Positions 25,687 to 32,913 of a stretch of 64,000 nucleotides of DNA are shown here, in pieces. Both the position numbers and the translations under genes were made by a program. The first letter of the stretch is position 1. Every line of letters begins with the position of its first letter. This DNA comes from Longispora sp047121295 (GTDB lineage: Bacteria; Actinomycetota; Actinomycetes; Mycobacteriales; Micromonosporaceae), in the NCBI RefSeq assembly GCF_047121295.1, contig NZ_CP139447.1, positions 7,515,412 to 7,579,411 on the forward strand, given 5' to 3'. The notes beneath the pieces were generated by a model. It had not been told where the DNA came from and did no database searches. It was given only the letters and a program-made list of their open reading frames with translations.

Positions 25687-25750
25687 GGGTCCATCCTATG
25701 GCTGTGACCTGGGCGACATTGACCGGTCGGCGGGGTCCTGCGACAGTCCA

Positions 25751-25776
25751 TGCATCTGCAATTAATGCACGTGCAT
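25751..25776. promoter_or_regulatory. Probable operator sharing a palindrome with the site at 840-867
   Basis: TGCA half-sites lie at 25751-25754, 25757-25760, 25766-25769 and 25772-25775 (steps 6, 9, 6), and ATGCACGTGCAT occupies 25765-25776. The site ends one base before the AGGAG of the FMN reductase-like gene. A bound repressor would therefore cover the promoter or transcript start. The half-site ladder is the same type as at 840-867. Confidence 0.62.
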
Positions 25777-25791
25777 AGGAGTTGGGTTCTC

Positions 25792-26337
25792 ATGCGGCAC
25801 TTCCTCTTCCTGCTGGCCAGCGCCCGGCGCGGCGGCAACACCGAAGCGATGGCCCGGTTCGCCGCCGAGCACCTGCCCGCCGACGCCACCCAGAGCTGGC
25901 TGCGGTTGTCCGAGCTGCCGCTGCGGCCGTTCGAGGACATCCGGCACGCCGGCGACGGCGTCTACCCCGCGCCCGAGGGCAACGAGAAGCTGCTGCTGGA
26001 GGCCACAGTGGAGGCGACCGACCTGGTCATCGCCTCGCCGGTCTACTGGTACAGCATCGCCGCGCCCGCCAAGTTGTACCTCGACCACTGGTCCGGCTGG
26101 CTGCGGGTCCCCGGCGCGCGCTTCCGGGACCGGATGCGGGGCAAGACGATGTGGTCGGTCACCGCACTGAGCAACGAGTCCCCCGAAGCGGTGGCCCCGC
26201 TGGTGAACTCCCTGAAGCTGACAGCGGACTACATGGACATGCGCTGGGGCGGCTCGCTCGTCAACTACTACAACCGGCCTGGCGAGGCCATTTCAGATGG
26301 TGCGACAAACAGTTTCTTCTCGGCCGCGCGGGTCTAG
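25792..26337 (+). CDS. Flavodoxin-fold NAD(P)H-dependent FMN reductase-like protein
   Basis: A 181-residue protein of the flavodoxin-like superfamily. The phosphate-binding loop is LLASARRGGNTEAM at about residues 7-20, and DLVIASPVYWYSIAAPAKLY at about 78-97 is the flavin-contacting loop seen in NADPH-dependent FMN reductases. KTMWSVTALSNES supports this. The ATG at 25792 follows AGGAG after a 10-nt spacer. Directly upstream is the palindromic TGCA operator, so expression is likely inducible. Quinone or xenobiotic reduction is the best guess. Confidence 0.8.
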   Translation: MRHFLFLLASARRGGNTEAMARFAAEHLPADATQSWLRLSELPLRPFEDIRHAGDGVYPAPEGNEKLLLEATVEATDLVIASPVYWYSIAAPAKLYLDHWSGWLRVPGARFRDRMRGKTMWSVTALSNESPEAVAPLVNSLKLTADYMDMRWGGSLVNYYNRPGEAISDGATNSFFSAARV

Positions 26338-26416
26338 CGACCAACAATCACTCAACAAGCGACCACTATTCGCGGGCACGTGACAAGAGTGGAATGGAGT
26401 GCAGAGAGGAGACCAC

Positions 26417-26731
26417 ATGGACAGCACCACAAAAGTGCCAGTCGGCGGCCACCTGCTCCGAGAACTGCTCTGGTGCGGGGCCGTCTGCCACAAGCCGATG
26501 TTCGCGGCCGTGCTCGACGGTACGGCCATCTACCACTGTTCCTGTCTCATCGTGGACGCCGAGGTCGTCGACGCGCACGCGTGGCGGCAGTTCGAACGGG
26601 ACCACGAATGGCTCGCGGGCGCGGTTCCGCCGCACTGCCGGGGCCATGTGCTCGGGCACGCGACGGGGGCGGTCACCTATCGGCCGGTACCCGATGGTGG
26701 TTTCGTTCTTTCTTTCGAATCGCGGAACTAG
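26417..26731 (+). CDS. Stand-alone zinc-ribbon protein resembling the recombinase zinc beta ribbon
   Basis: A 104-residue protein with no membrane segment. Residues 13-43 read LLRELLWCGAVCHKPMFAAV, then a short loop and IYHCSC, giving CX3CX16CXC. This is followed by IVDAEVVDAHAWRQFERDHE, which resembles the helix after the zinc beta ribbon of large serine recombinases. No catalytic recombinase domain is present in this frame or nearby. An AGAGAGGAG ribosome binding site precedes the ATG, so it appears to be an expressed small gene and not simple debris. Function unknown. Confidence 0.6.
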   Translation: MDSTTKVPVGGHLLRELLWCGAVCHKPMFAAVLDGTAIYHCSCLIVDAEVVDAHAWRQFERDHEWLAGAVPPHCRGHVLGHATGAVTYRPVPDGGFVLSFESRN

Positions 26732-26748
26732 AGACCGAATCGGCGGAA

Positions 26749-27366
26749 CTACAGGCCCGCGTATCCGTCGAGCAGGATGTCGACGGCCTGCGCGAAGCGG
26801 TGGTCGAAATCGAGGCCGACCCCGGTGGCCAGCACCTCGGCGAGGTTCGGCAGGGCGGCCAGGTCCCGACCGTCCAGGTCCGGCTCGCCGCCCTCGTGCC
26901 CGGGCGTCCGGCCGACCTCCGCGAGGGTGAGGCCGATCGTGAGGGTCGCCAGCACGTTGAGCAGATCCATGGCCCGCCCGAGCGGCAGCCCCGCGGCGCG
27001 GAGCCTGCCCAGCCAGCCGTCGAGCACGCGCAGGCCGTCGGGCGAGTTCAGCGGGCGGGTCGCGGCGAGCGGCAGGATGCCGGGGTGGGCGAGCAGGACC
27101 GACCGGAAGCCGTGGGTGAACCGCCGCAGCCAGGGCACCCAGTGCTCGCCCTCCGCCGGCGGCAGCCCGGTGAAGGCGAGTTCGAGCGTCCGGTCCACGA
27201 GGCCGTCGAGCAGCGCGTCCTTGTTCGGGAAGTAGTGGTAGAGGGTCATCGCCTCGACGCCGAGCTCCGCGCCGAGCTTGCGCATGGACAGCGCGGCCAG
27301 GCCGTGGATGTCCACATAGCCCAGCGCGGTGTCCAGGATCAGCTCCCGGGTCAGGCCCTTCTTCAC
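26749..27366 (-). CDS. TetR-family regulator
   Basis: A 205-residue repressor. The helix-turn-helix is clear: TRELILDTALGYVDIHGLAA, then LSMRKLGAELGVEAMTLYHY and FPNKDALLDGLVD, at about residues 6-58. The C-terminal domain resembles the TetR_C class of tetracycline-type regulators. The GTG at 27366 is preferred with GGGGG 4 nt upstream; the open frame beyond it crosses the operators. Two 13-bp palindromes lie between it and the divergent membrane protein gene, which is its likely target. Confidence 0.88.
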   Translation of the reverse strand: MKKGLTRELILDTALGYVDIHGLAALSMRKLGAELGVEAMTLYHYFPNKDALLDGLVDRTLELAFTGLPPAEGEHWVPWLRRFTHGFRSVLLAHPGILPLAATRPLNSPDGLRVLDGWLGRLRAAGLPLGRAMDLLNVLATLTIGLTLAEVGRTPGHEGGEPDLDGRDLAALPNLAEVLATGVGLDFDHRFAQAVDILLDGYAGL

Positions 27367-27385
27367 CGTTACCCCCTTGACTTCC

Positions 27386-27433
27386 CTTACGGCGTAAGTG
27401 AGACTACCCCAACACATGGCCTTACACCGTAAG
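27386..27433. promoter_or_regulatory. Paired TetR operators
   Basis: CTTACGGCGTAAG at 27386-27398 and CTTACACCGTAAG at 27421-27433 are near-identical palindromes, 35 bp centre to centre, in the gap between the divergent tetR and membrane protein genes. Their symmetry and position make them the cognate operators. Confidence 0.8.
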
Positions 27434-27445
27434 AGAGAGTCTCCG

Positions 27446-27916
27446 ATGCTGACGTCCGCTCTGGTCCTGATCCTCGCCGCAGTGGCGTATTTCCTGGTCA
27501 CCACGCTGGTGGACCTGTATCCGCTCAACAACGTGCGCGGCGCCCGGCGCTCCGAACGGCTCGCCGAGGTGAAGATCAACGCCCCGGTGATGGCGCTGCC
27601 CGCGCTGCTGCTCGCGGGGGCTGCCGCCTTCCGGTTGCCGTTTCTGGGGTACGCGGCCGGCGCGCTCGAATCCCTCGTCGTCCTCGGCGGCCTGCTGCTG
27701 TGGTGGCTGCCCTACCTGGCCGGGGTCACCGTGCCGTGGGCGACCACGTCCGCCGAGGTCAGCTGGGCGGACCTGCACGGCCGCACGTACGCGCGGACGC
27801 TGATCGTGCTGCCCCGGATCGGCGACCGGCCCCGGCCCAACGTCGAGCACATGATCCTGCACGCGCTGATCCTCGCCGCCGCGATCTGCACGTTCGCGGC
27901 GACGGAGGCGCTCTGA
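27446..27916 (+). CDS. MAPEG-like small membrane protein
   Basis: A 156-residue membrane protein with about four hydrophobic segments. The start LTSALVLILAAVAYFLVTTL is the first helix, and NNVRGARRSERLAEVKINAP follows as a polar loop. Size, helix number and the R-x-E-R-x-x-x-V-K-x-N-A-P type loop suggest the MAPEG superfamily or a close relative, but the match is not certain. The ATG at 27446 lies just beyond the second TetR operator. It is probably repressed by the divergent TetR protein. Confidence 0.6.
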   Translation: MLTSALVLILAAVAYFLVTTLVDLYPLNNVRGARRSERLAEVKINAPVMALPALLLAGAAAFRLPFLGYAAGALESLVVLGGLLLWWLPYLAGVTVPWATTSAEVSWADLHGRTYARTLIVLPRIGDRPRPNVEHMILHALILAAAICTFAATEAL

Positions 27917-27926
27917 CAGCGCGCCG

Positions 27927-29147
27927 CTACTTCTCCTGCGCGATGTCCGTCCGGTGCTGCGCACCGTCGAAGCGCACCTTGTCCACCAGCCGGTAGGCCG
28001 CCGCCCGCGCCTCCGGCACCGAGTCCGCGACCGCCGTGCAGCACAGCACCCGGCCGCCGGCCGTGACCAGCGCGCCGTCCGCGCGCAGCGCCGTGCCGGC
28101 GTGGATCACGCCCGGGGCGTCCGCGCCGGTGATGACGTCCCCGGACCGCGACGAGGCCGGGTAGCCGGCGGAGGCCAGCACGACCGCCACCGAGCCGCCG
28201 TCCCGCCACTCCAGCGGCGGGTGCTCCGCCAGCGTGCCGGTCGCGGCGGCGGTCAGCAGGCCACCGAGGCCCGACTTGAGCAGCGGCAGCACGACCTGGG
28301 TCTCCGGGTCGCCGAACCGCACGTTGAACTCGATCACCTTCGGACCCTTGGCCGTCAGTGCGAGACCGACGAACAACAGACCCTGGAAGGGGGTACCCCG
28401 GTCCGCCATCTCCCGCAGCACCGGCGCGACCACCTGGGTCATCACGGTCGGCACCAGGTCCTCGGGGGCCCAGGTCAGCGGGGCGTACGCGCCCATCCCG
28501 CCCGTGTTCGGCCCGGTGTCCCCGTCGCCGATCCGCTTGAAGTCCTGGGCGGGCAGCAGCGGGACGCCGGTCAGCCCGTGGCACACCACGAACAGCGAGA
28601 CCTCGGGCCCGTCGAGGTACTCCTCGATCACCACCCGGCCGCAGGAGGCGGCGTGTGCGAGGGCGGCGTCCCGGTCGTCGGTGACCACGACGCCCTTGCC
28701 GGCGGCCAGCGCGTCGTCCTTCACCACGTACGTCGGGCCGAACTCGTCCAGCGCGGCGGCGGCCTGCTCGGGCGTGTCGCACGTGTACGACCGCGCGGTC
28801 GGCACCCCGGCGGCGACCATCACGGCCTTGGAGAAGTCCTTGGAGCCCTCCAGCCGGGCCGCCTCGAACGAGGGGCCGAAGCACGCGACCCCGGCGGCCC
28901 GGACCGCGTCGGCGACCCCGGCGACCAGCGGCGCCTCCGGGCCGACGACCACCAGGTCGGCGGCGGTGTCCACGGCCAGCGCGGCGACGGCGGCCGGGTC
29001 CATCGGGTCGACGGCGCGCAGCTCGGCCAGCGCCGCCATCCCGGGGTTGCCGGGAGCGGCCAGCACGTGGCTGACGGCCGGGTCGAGGGACAGGGCGGTG
29101 ACCAGGGCGTGTTCGCGGCCCCCGGTGCCGATCACAAGTACGCGCAC
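27927..29147 (-). CDS. purD: Phosphoribosylamine-glycine ligase (GAR synthetase)
   Basis: ATP-dependent joining of glycine to phosphoribosylamine, purine step two. The 406-residue protein begins MRVLVIGTGGREHALVTALS and has ATP-grasp motifs: GVPTARSYTC, YVVKDDALAAGKGVVV with the ATP-contacting lysine, and NVRFGDPETQVVLPLL near the metal site. GPNTGGMGAYAP is the substrate loop. Usual family length is 420-430, so this is slightly short but complete. It is monocistronic on the minus strand, divergent from a toxin-antitoxin pair. Confidence 0.96.
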   Translation of the reverse strand: MRVLVIGTGGREHALVTALSLDPAVSHVLAAPGNPGMAALAELRAVDPMDPAAVAALAVDTAADLVVVGPEAPLVAGVADAVRAAGVACFGPSFEAARLEGSKDFSKAVMVAAGVPTARSYTCDTPEQAAAALDEFGPTYVVKDDALAAGKGVVVTDDRDAALAHAASCGRVVIEEYLDGPEVSLFVVCHGLTGVPLLPAQDFKRIGDGDTGPNTGGMGAYAPLTWAPEDLVPTVMTQVVAPVLREMADRGTPFQGLLFVGLALTAKGPKVIEFNVRFGDPETQVVLPLLKSGLGGLLTAAATGTLAEHPPLEWRDGGSVAVVLASAGYPASSRSGDVITGADAPGVIHAGTALRADGALVTAGGRVLCCTAVADSVPEARAAAYRLVDKVRFDGAQHRTDIAQEK

Positions 29148-29164
29148 AAGTCGGTAGCCTATGC

Positions 29165-29181
29165 GGTATCACGGCGATACC
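29165..29181. promoter_or_regulatory. Antitoxin operator
   Basis: GGTATC-ACGGC-GATACC is a perfect inverted repeat with 6-bp arms, ending 9 bp before the antitoxin ATG. Ribbon-helix-helix antitoxins typically bind such repeats to autorepress the operon. Its position also argues for the 29191 start over the upstream ATG at 29161. Confidence 0.65.
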
Positions 29182-29190
29182 ATCGAGGGC

Positions 29191-29394
29191 ATGGCCATGA
29201 CTCTCCGCCTCAGCGAATCCCAGAGCGCCGCGCTCCGGCAGCGCGCCGAGCTCGAAGGCCGCAGCATGCAACAGGTCGCGCTCGACGCCATCGAGGAATA
29301 TCTCGTCCGCGCCGCCGACGACGCCACCACCGACGAGCTGGCCGCCCGGGGCGCGCACCGGTTCGCCGATCTGCTGCGACGGCTCGGGGAGTGA
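29191..29394 (+). CDS. Ribbon-helix-helix antitoxin of a Doc-type toxin-antitoxin pair
   Basis: A 67-residue protein: MTLRLSESQSAALRQRAELE begins with the strand and first helix of a ribbon-helix-helix domain (residues 3-22), and GRSMQQVALDAIEEYLVRAA continues the second helix. The C-terminal TTDELAARGAHRFADLLRRL probably binds the toxin. It overlaps the Fic/Doc toxin start by 4 bp (GTGA). An inverted repeat upstream fits autoregulation. It is divergent from purD with only 43 bp between the two starts. Confidence 0.82.
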   Translation: MAMTLRLSESQSAALRQRAELEGRSMQQVALDAIEEYLVRAADDATTDELAARGAHRFADLLRRLGE

Positions 29395-29768
29395 CCAGCT
29401 ACCTGACGCTGGAGCAGACCCTGCGGATCGCCCGCGCCGCCGTGGGCGGGCCCGTCGGGATGCGCGACCTGGGGCTCCTCGACGCCGCCGTGCACCGGCC
29501 CCGGGCGACGGTCTTCGGCCAGGACGCGTATCCGACCCTGCTCACCAAGGCCGCCGCGCTGCTGCACTCGATCGCGACCAGCCATCCGCTGGTCGACGGC
29601 AACAAGCGGCTGGCGTGGCTCGCGACGTACGTGTTCTGCGCCAAGAACGGCGTCGAGCTGGACCCGACAGACGACGAGGCCTACGCCCTGGTGACGGACG
29701 TGGCCTCGGGCCGGGTCAAGGACGTGGAGCCGATCGCGGCGACGCTGGAGTCGTTCGTCCGCCCGTGA
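29391..29768 (+). CDS. Doc-type Fic-domain toxin
   Basis: A 125-residue Fic/Doc protein. The active-site loop reads HPLVDGNKRLAW at about residues 65-76, close to the Fic consensus HPFxxGNKR; a leucine replaces the usual phenylalanine. GLLDAAVHRPRATVFGQDAY matches the Doc N-terminal region. Doc of phage P1 phosphorylates EF-Tu; AMP transfer is typical of longer Fic proteins, so the exact reaction is open. Length equals that of Doc toxins. Translation is coupled to the antitoxin by a 4-bp overlap. Confidence 0.87.
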   Translation: MTSYLTLEQTLRIARAAVGGPVGMRDLGLLDAAVHRPRATVFGQDAYPTLLTKAAALLHSIATSHPLVDGNKRLAWLATYVFCAKNGVELDPTDDEAYALVTDVASGRVKDVEPIAATLESFVRP

Positions 29769-29934
29769 CGGACCTGGCCCGCCGACCGGCCCGGCGCGGA
29801 GGCCGGGCCCGGCTGCCGGTCCGGCGCTGGCGTCTCCCGCGCGGACGGCTCCCGGGCGGGCGTGTCCCGCGCGGGCGCCTACCGGGCGGTGCTCCGGGTC
29901 GGGACCTCGGCGAGGGCCCGACCCGGTCCCGGCG

Positions 29935-31233
29935 TCAGCGGCGCGGGATCAGCTCGTGGATCACCACGTTCTCGTCACGGCCGGGGCCGACGCCCACGAT
30001 GCTCACCTTGGTGCCGCACAGCTCCTCGATCCGCCGGATGTAGTTCTGCGCGTTGACCGGCAGGTCGGAGAACACCCGCGCCTTGGAGATGTCCTCGCTC
30101 CAGCCGGGCAGGTACTCGTACACCGGCGTCGCGTGGTGGAAGTCCGTCTGCGTCATCGGGATGTCGTGGTGCCGCTCGCCGTCCACGTCGTACGCCACGC
30201 AGATCGGCACCTGGTCGATCCCGGACAGGATGTCGAGCTTGGTGACGACCAGGTCGGTGATGCCGTTGAGCCGGGTCGCGTACCGGCCGATGACGGCGTC
30301 GAACCAGCCGGTGCGCCGCTCGCGCCCGGTCGTCGTGCCGTACTCGCCGCCGGTCTTGCGGATGTGCTCGCCCATGTCGTCGTGCAGCTCGGTCGGGAAC
30401 GGCCCCGACCCGACCCGGGTGGTGTACGCCTTCGTCACGCCGATCACCTGGGTGATCCGGGTCGGCGGCACGCCCGCCCCGACGCAGGCGCCGGCGGAGA
30501 TCGGGTTCGACGACGTCACGAACGGGTAGGTGCCGTGGTCCATGTCGAGCATCGTGGCCTGCGCGCCCTCGAACAGCACGATGTCGCCCCGGTCGAGCGC
30601 GTCCCAGATCAGGGTGCGGGTGTCGACGATGAAGGGCGCGATCCGCTCGGCGTAGCCCAGGTATTCCTCCAGCACCGACTCCAGGTCGATCGCCTTGCGG
30701 TTGTACACCTTGGTGAGGATCTGGTTCTTCTCGCGCAGCGCCAGCTCGAGCTTCTTGCGCAGGATGCCCGGGTCGAGCAGATCCTGGGCACGGATGCCCA
30801 TCCGGGCGACCTTGTCGCCGTAGGACGGGCCGATGCCCCGGCCCGTGGTGCCGATCTTGGCGGAGCCGAGGTAGCGCTCGACGACCCGGTCCAGCGCCCG
30901 GTGGTGCGGCATGACCAGGTGCGCGTCGCCGGAGATCTTGAGGCGGGGCGTGACGTCCATGCCGCGCTCGGCGAGACCGTCGATCTCCGCGAGCAGGACC
31001 TTCGGGTCGATCACGACGCCGTTGCCGATGACGATGATCGCGGTGGGGGACAGAGCGCCCGAGGGCAGCAGGTGCAGCGCGTACTTCTGGCCGTCCGGGG
31101 TCACCACGGTGTGGCCGGCGTTGTTGCCGCCCGAGTAGCGCACGACATAGTCGGTCTGACCACCGAGCATGTCGGTGATCTTTCCCTTGCCCTCATCGCC
31201 CCACTGCGCGCCAATAAGAACAATCGCTGACAT
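29935..31233 (-). CDS. purA: Adenylosuccinate synthetase
   Basis: GTP-dependent joining of aspartate to IMP, first step of the AMP branch. The 432-residue protein begins MSAIVLIGAQWGDEGKGKIT with the P-loop, then YVVRYSGGNNAGHTVV. GTTGRGIGPSYGDK and GRERRTGWFDAVIGRYATRL are the further conserved segments. The start ATG at 31233 is 78 bp from the divergent kinase-like gene, and three CTAACC repeats lie in the gap. AMP formation is completed by purB at 24268-25686. Confidence 0.97.
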   Translation of the reverse strand: MSAIVLIGAQWGDEGKGKITDMLGGQTDYVVRYSGGNNAGHTVVTPDGQKYALHLLPSGALSPTAIIVIGNGVVIDPKVLLAEIDGLAERGMDVTPRLKISGDAHLVMPHHRALDRVVERYLGSAKIGTTGRGIGPSYGDKVARMGIRAQDLLDPGILRKKLELALREKNQILTKVYNRKAIDLESVLEEYLGYAERIAPFIVDTRTLIWDALDRGDIVLFEGAQATMLDMDHGTYPFVTSSNPISAGACVGAGVPPTRITQVIGVTKAYTTRVGSGPFPTELHDDMGEHIRKTGGEYGTTTGRERRTGWFDAVIGRYATRLNGITDLVVTKLDILSGIDQVPICVAYDVDGERHHDIPMTQTDFHHATPVYEYLPGWSEDISKARVFSDLPVNAQNYIRRIEELCGTKVSIVGVGPGRDENVVIHELIPRR

Positions 31234-31311
31234 ATGTCCGCCCCTAACCCGCGCCGCAGCCTAACCGATGCGGATGAAAGGCTAACCCACGAACGGACGA
31301 AGGGGGTCCCG

Positions 31312-32175
31312 GTGAGCGAGGTCATCATCCTCACGTTGGGTGACGGAGCGGGCGGCTGCTGCGATGACGGCGGGTGTGGGACGCGTACTCCCGTGCTGCA
31401 CTGCCAGGACGCGCTGCGCGCGGCGGGTGCCGAGGTGACGCTTGTCACGGCGAACTCCGACGCGGAGATCGACGCCGTACTCGAATCGAACAAACGGCTG
31501 GTCGTCGCCGCGAGTACCGACGGGGAACTGCGGGCGGTCCTCCGCCGGCTCGTGAAGCGCTACGCCCCGGCCCCGGGGAAGCGCACCGAGGACCTGCCCG
31601 CCGACCGGACGGTCCCGGACCTGCCGCCGATCGGCGTGCTCCCGCTGGACGCCTCACCCCTGGTGACGCTCCTCGGGCTGCCCAAGGACCCGGCGGACGT
31701 CGCGGCGGCCGTCGTCGCCGGCACCACCCGCAGGCTGGACCTGCTGCGCACCGACGCCGGCTCGGTGACCCTGAACGGCGCCCTGCTCGGCACCACCGAC
31801 CCCGACGGCCGGGCGCTGACCTGGCGGGCGGGCGTCGAGGTGGACGACACCGTGCTCAGCGACGGCACGGAGCCGATCCTCGCCATCGCCATCGCCAACG
31901 GCTCCGGCTACGCCACCTTCGACGGCCTGCCCCTGACCCCGGCCGCCGTCCCCGACGACGGCCTGGTCGACGTGGCCGTCGCCGTGAGCATGGTGTCCCG
32001 GGGCCTGATCGGAAAACCCAAGACCCGCATCGAGGTACGCCGCGCGCGCGGCCGCGCCGTGGGCATCACCCCGAAGGTGGACGGCCTGCCCTACCTGGAC
32101 GACGGCGTGGAGGGCACCATCCCCAAGCGGAGAAACTGGTGGATCGAGCGCGCGGCGTGGGCGGTCTACGTCTAA
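31312..32175 (+). CDS. Degenerate diacylglycerol-kinase-like protein
   Basis: A 287-residue protein whose C-terminal half follows the beta-rich domain of lipid kinases (AVVAGTTRRLDLLRTDAGSV, then FDGLPLTPAAVPDDGLVDVA). The kinase signature GGDGT is not found: the corresponding region reads VVAASTDGELRAVLRRL. The N-terminus contains an unusual cysteine group, GDGAGGCCDDGGCG (C16, C17, C22) with C31 behind it. The GTG at 31312 follows AGGGGG. Divergence from purA is conserved in actinobacteria as I recall it. Catalysis is doubtful; a lipid-binding or regulatory role is inference. Confidence 0.65.
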   Translation: MSEVIILTLGDGAGGCCDDGGCGTRTPVLHCQDALRAAGAEVTLVTANSDAEIDAVLESNKRLVVAASTDGELRAVLRRLVKRYAPAPGKRTEDLPADRTVPDLPPIGVLPLDASPLVTLLGLPKDPADVAAAVVAGTTRRLDLLRTDAGSVTLNGALLGTTDPDGRALTWRAGVEVDDTVLSDGTEPILAIAIANGSGYATFDGLPLTPAAVPDDGLVDVAVAVSMVSRGLIGKPKTRIEVRRARGRAVGITPKVDGLPYLDDGVEGTIPKRRNWWIERAAWAVYV

Positions 32176-32235
32176 CCGACGCGCGCCGGGTGAGGAACGC
32201 GGCGTAACCCTAAAAGGTCTTGATCTTGGGTTTAA

Positions 32236-32299
32236 TGATCAACTACACGCTGTTGCACTTTTGAGCGGCTCGAAGACGACAACAACGTGTAGTTGATCA
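32236..32299. repeat. 64-bp palindromic element
   Basis: TGATCAACTACACGCTGTTG at 32236-32255 pairs with CAACAACGTGTAGTTGATCA at 32280-32299, 19 of 20 positions, around a 24-nt loop. The arms are far AT-richer than the surroundings. It sits between convergent genes and might terminate transcription, but it has no T-run and resembles a mobile palindromic repeat. Confidence 0.6.
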
Positions 32300-32308
32300 A
32301 TGGCGGGG

Positions 32309-32716
32309 TCAGCCGGTGAGGGCATCCCCTGCTGCGGGATCGCAGTCGCGGAGGAACTGGGCGCAGCGGGCCGCCTCGTCCGACTCGCCGATCGCGTCCG
32401 CCGCCCGCCCCAGGGCGTGCAGCGCGCGCAGGAAGCCCTGGTTCGGCTCGTGGTTCCACGGCACCGGGCCGTGGCCCTTCCAGCCGGCGCGCCGGAGCTG
32501 GTCGAGGCCCCGGTGGTAGCCGGTGCGGGCGTAGGCGTAGGAGGCGACGACCTCGCCGGCCTGGTAGGCGCGGTCGGCGAGCGCGGCCCAGGCGGCGCTC
32601 GACGTCGGGTACTGCGCGGCGACGGTCGACGGGTCGTCACCGGCGGCCAGGGCGGCGGCCGGGCCGGCCTCGATGTCGAGCAGGGTTTCCGGCACTCCGG
32701 GCATCAGATTCTTCAT
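32309..32716 (-). CDS. DUF3151 family protein
   Basis: A 135-residue soluble protein with the DUF3151 pattern: NLMPGVPETLLDIEAGPAAA, PTSSAAWAALADRA, YAYARTGYHRGLDQLRRAGW and the conserved GHGPVPWNHEPNQGFLRAL. It is all-helical and TPR-like in its composition. The ATG at 32716 is clear. Function is unknown. It is frequently encoded near purA, fba and LOG-family genes in actinobacteria, as here. The LOG gene upstream on the same strand is separated by a terminator. Confidence 0.88.
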   Translation of the reverse strand: MKNLMPGVPETLLDIEAGPAAALAAGDDPSTVAAQYPTSSAAWAALADRAYQAGEVVASYAYARTGYHRGLDQLRRAGWKGHGPVPWNHEPNQGFLRALHALGRAADAIGESDEAARCAQFLRDCDPAAGDALTG

Positions 32717-32872
32717 CGCACCATTGTCTGGTAGGAAACTACGGACTCTTAACCGAACGGTTGAGACCTGCATCACGCGGACGGCCAGTAAAACGTGAGC
32801 GTCCGGCCGGTAACGCCCAACGGGCCCGGGGCGATACAAATATAACTCCGGAGCCTCCCCAGGACCGGTAAC

Positions 32873-32906
32873 GCAGCCCGGCGTTCCGACAGTGACGCCG
32901 GGCTGC
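32873..32906. terminator. Terminator of the LOG-family gene
   Basis: GCAGCCCGGCGT at 32873-32884 pairs perfectly with ACGCCGGGCTGC at 32895-32906, 7 bp beyond the stop of the minus-strand LOG gene. On the minus strand no T-run follows, as is common in this genome. Confidence 0.65.
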
Positions 32907-32913
32907 TCCCTTT

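Noticed and set aside
29161..29190. Upstream ATG for the antitoxin
   Set aside because: It would put the inverted repeat operator inside the coding region; the ribbon-helix-helix domain begins only after 29191.
29769..29934. Repeated CCCGCGCGGGCG-like stretch after the Doc toxin
   Set aside because: Simple GC-rich sequence with irregular repeats; no consistent unit or stable terminator that I could support.
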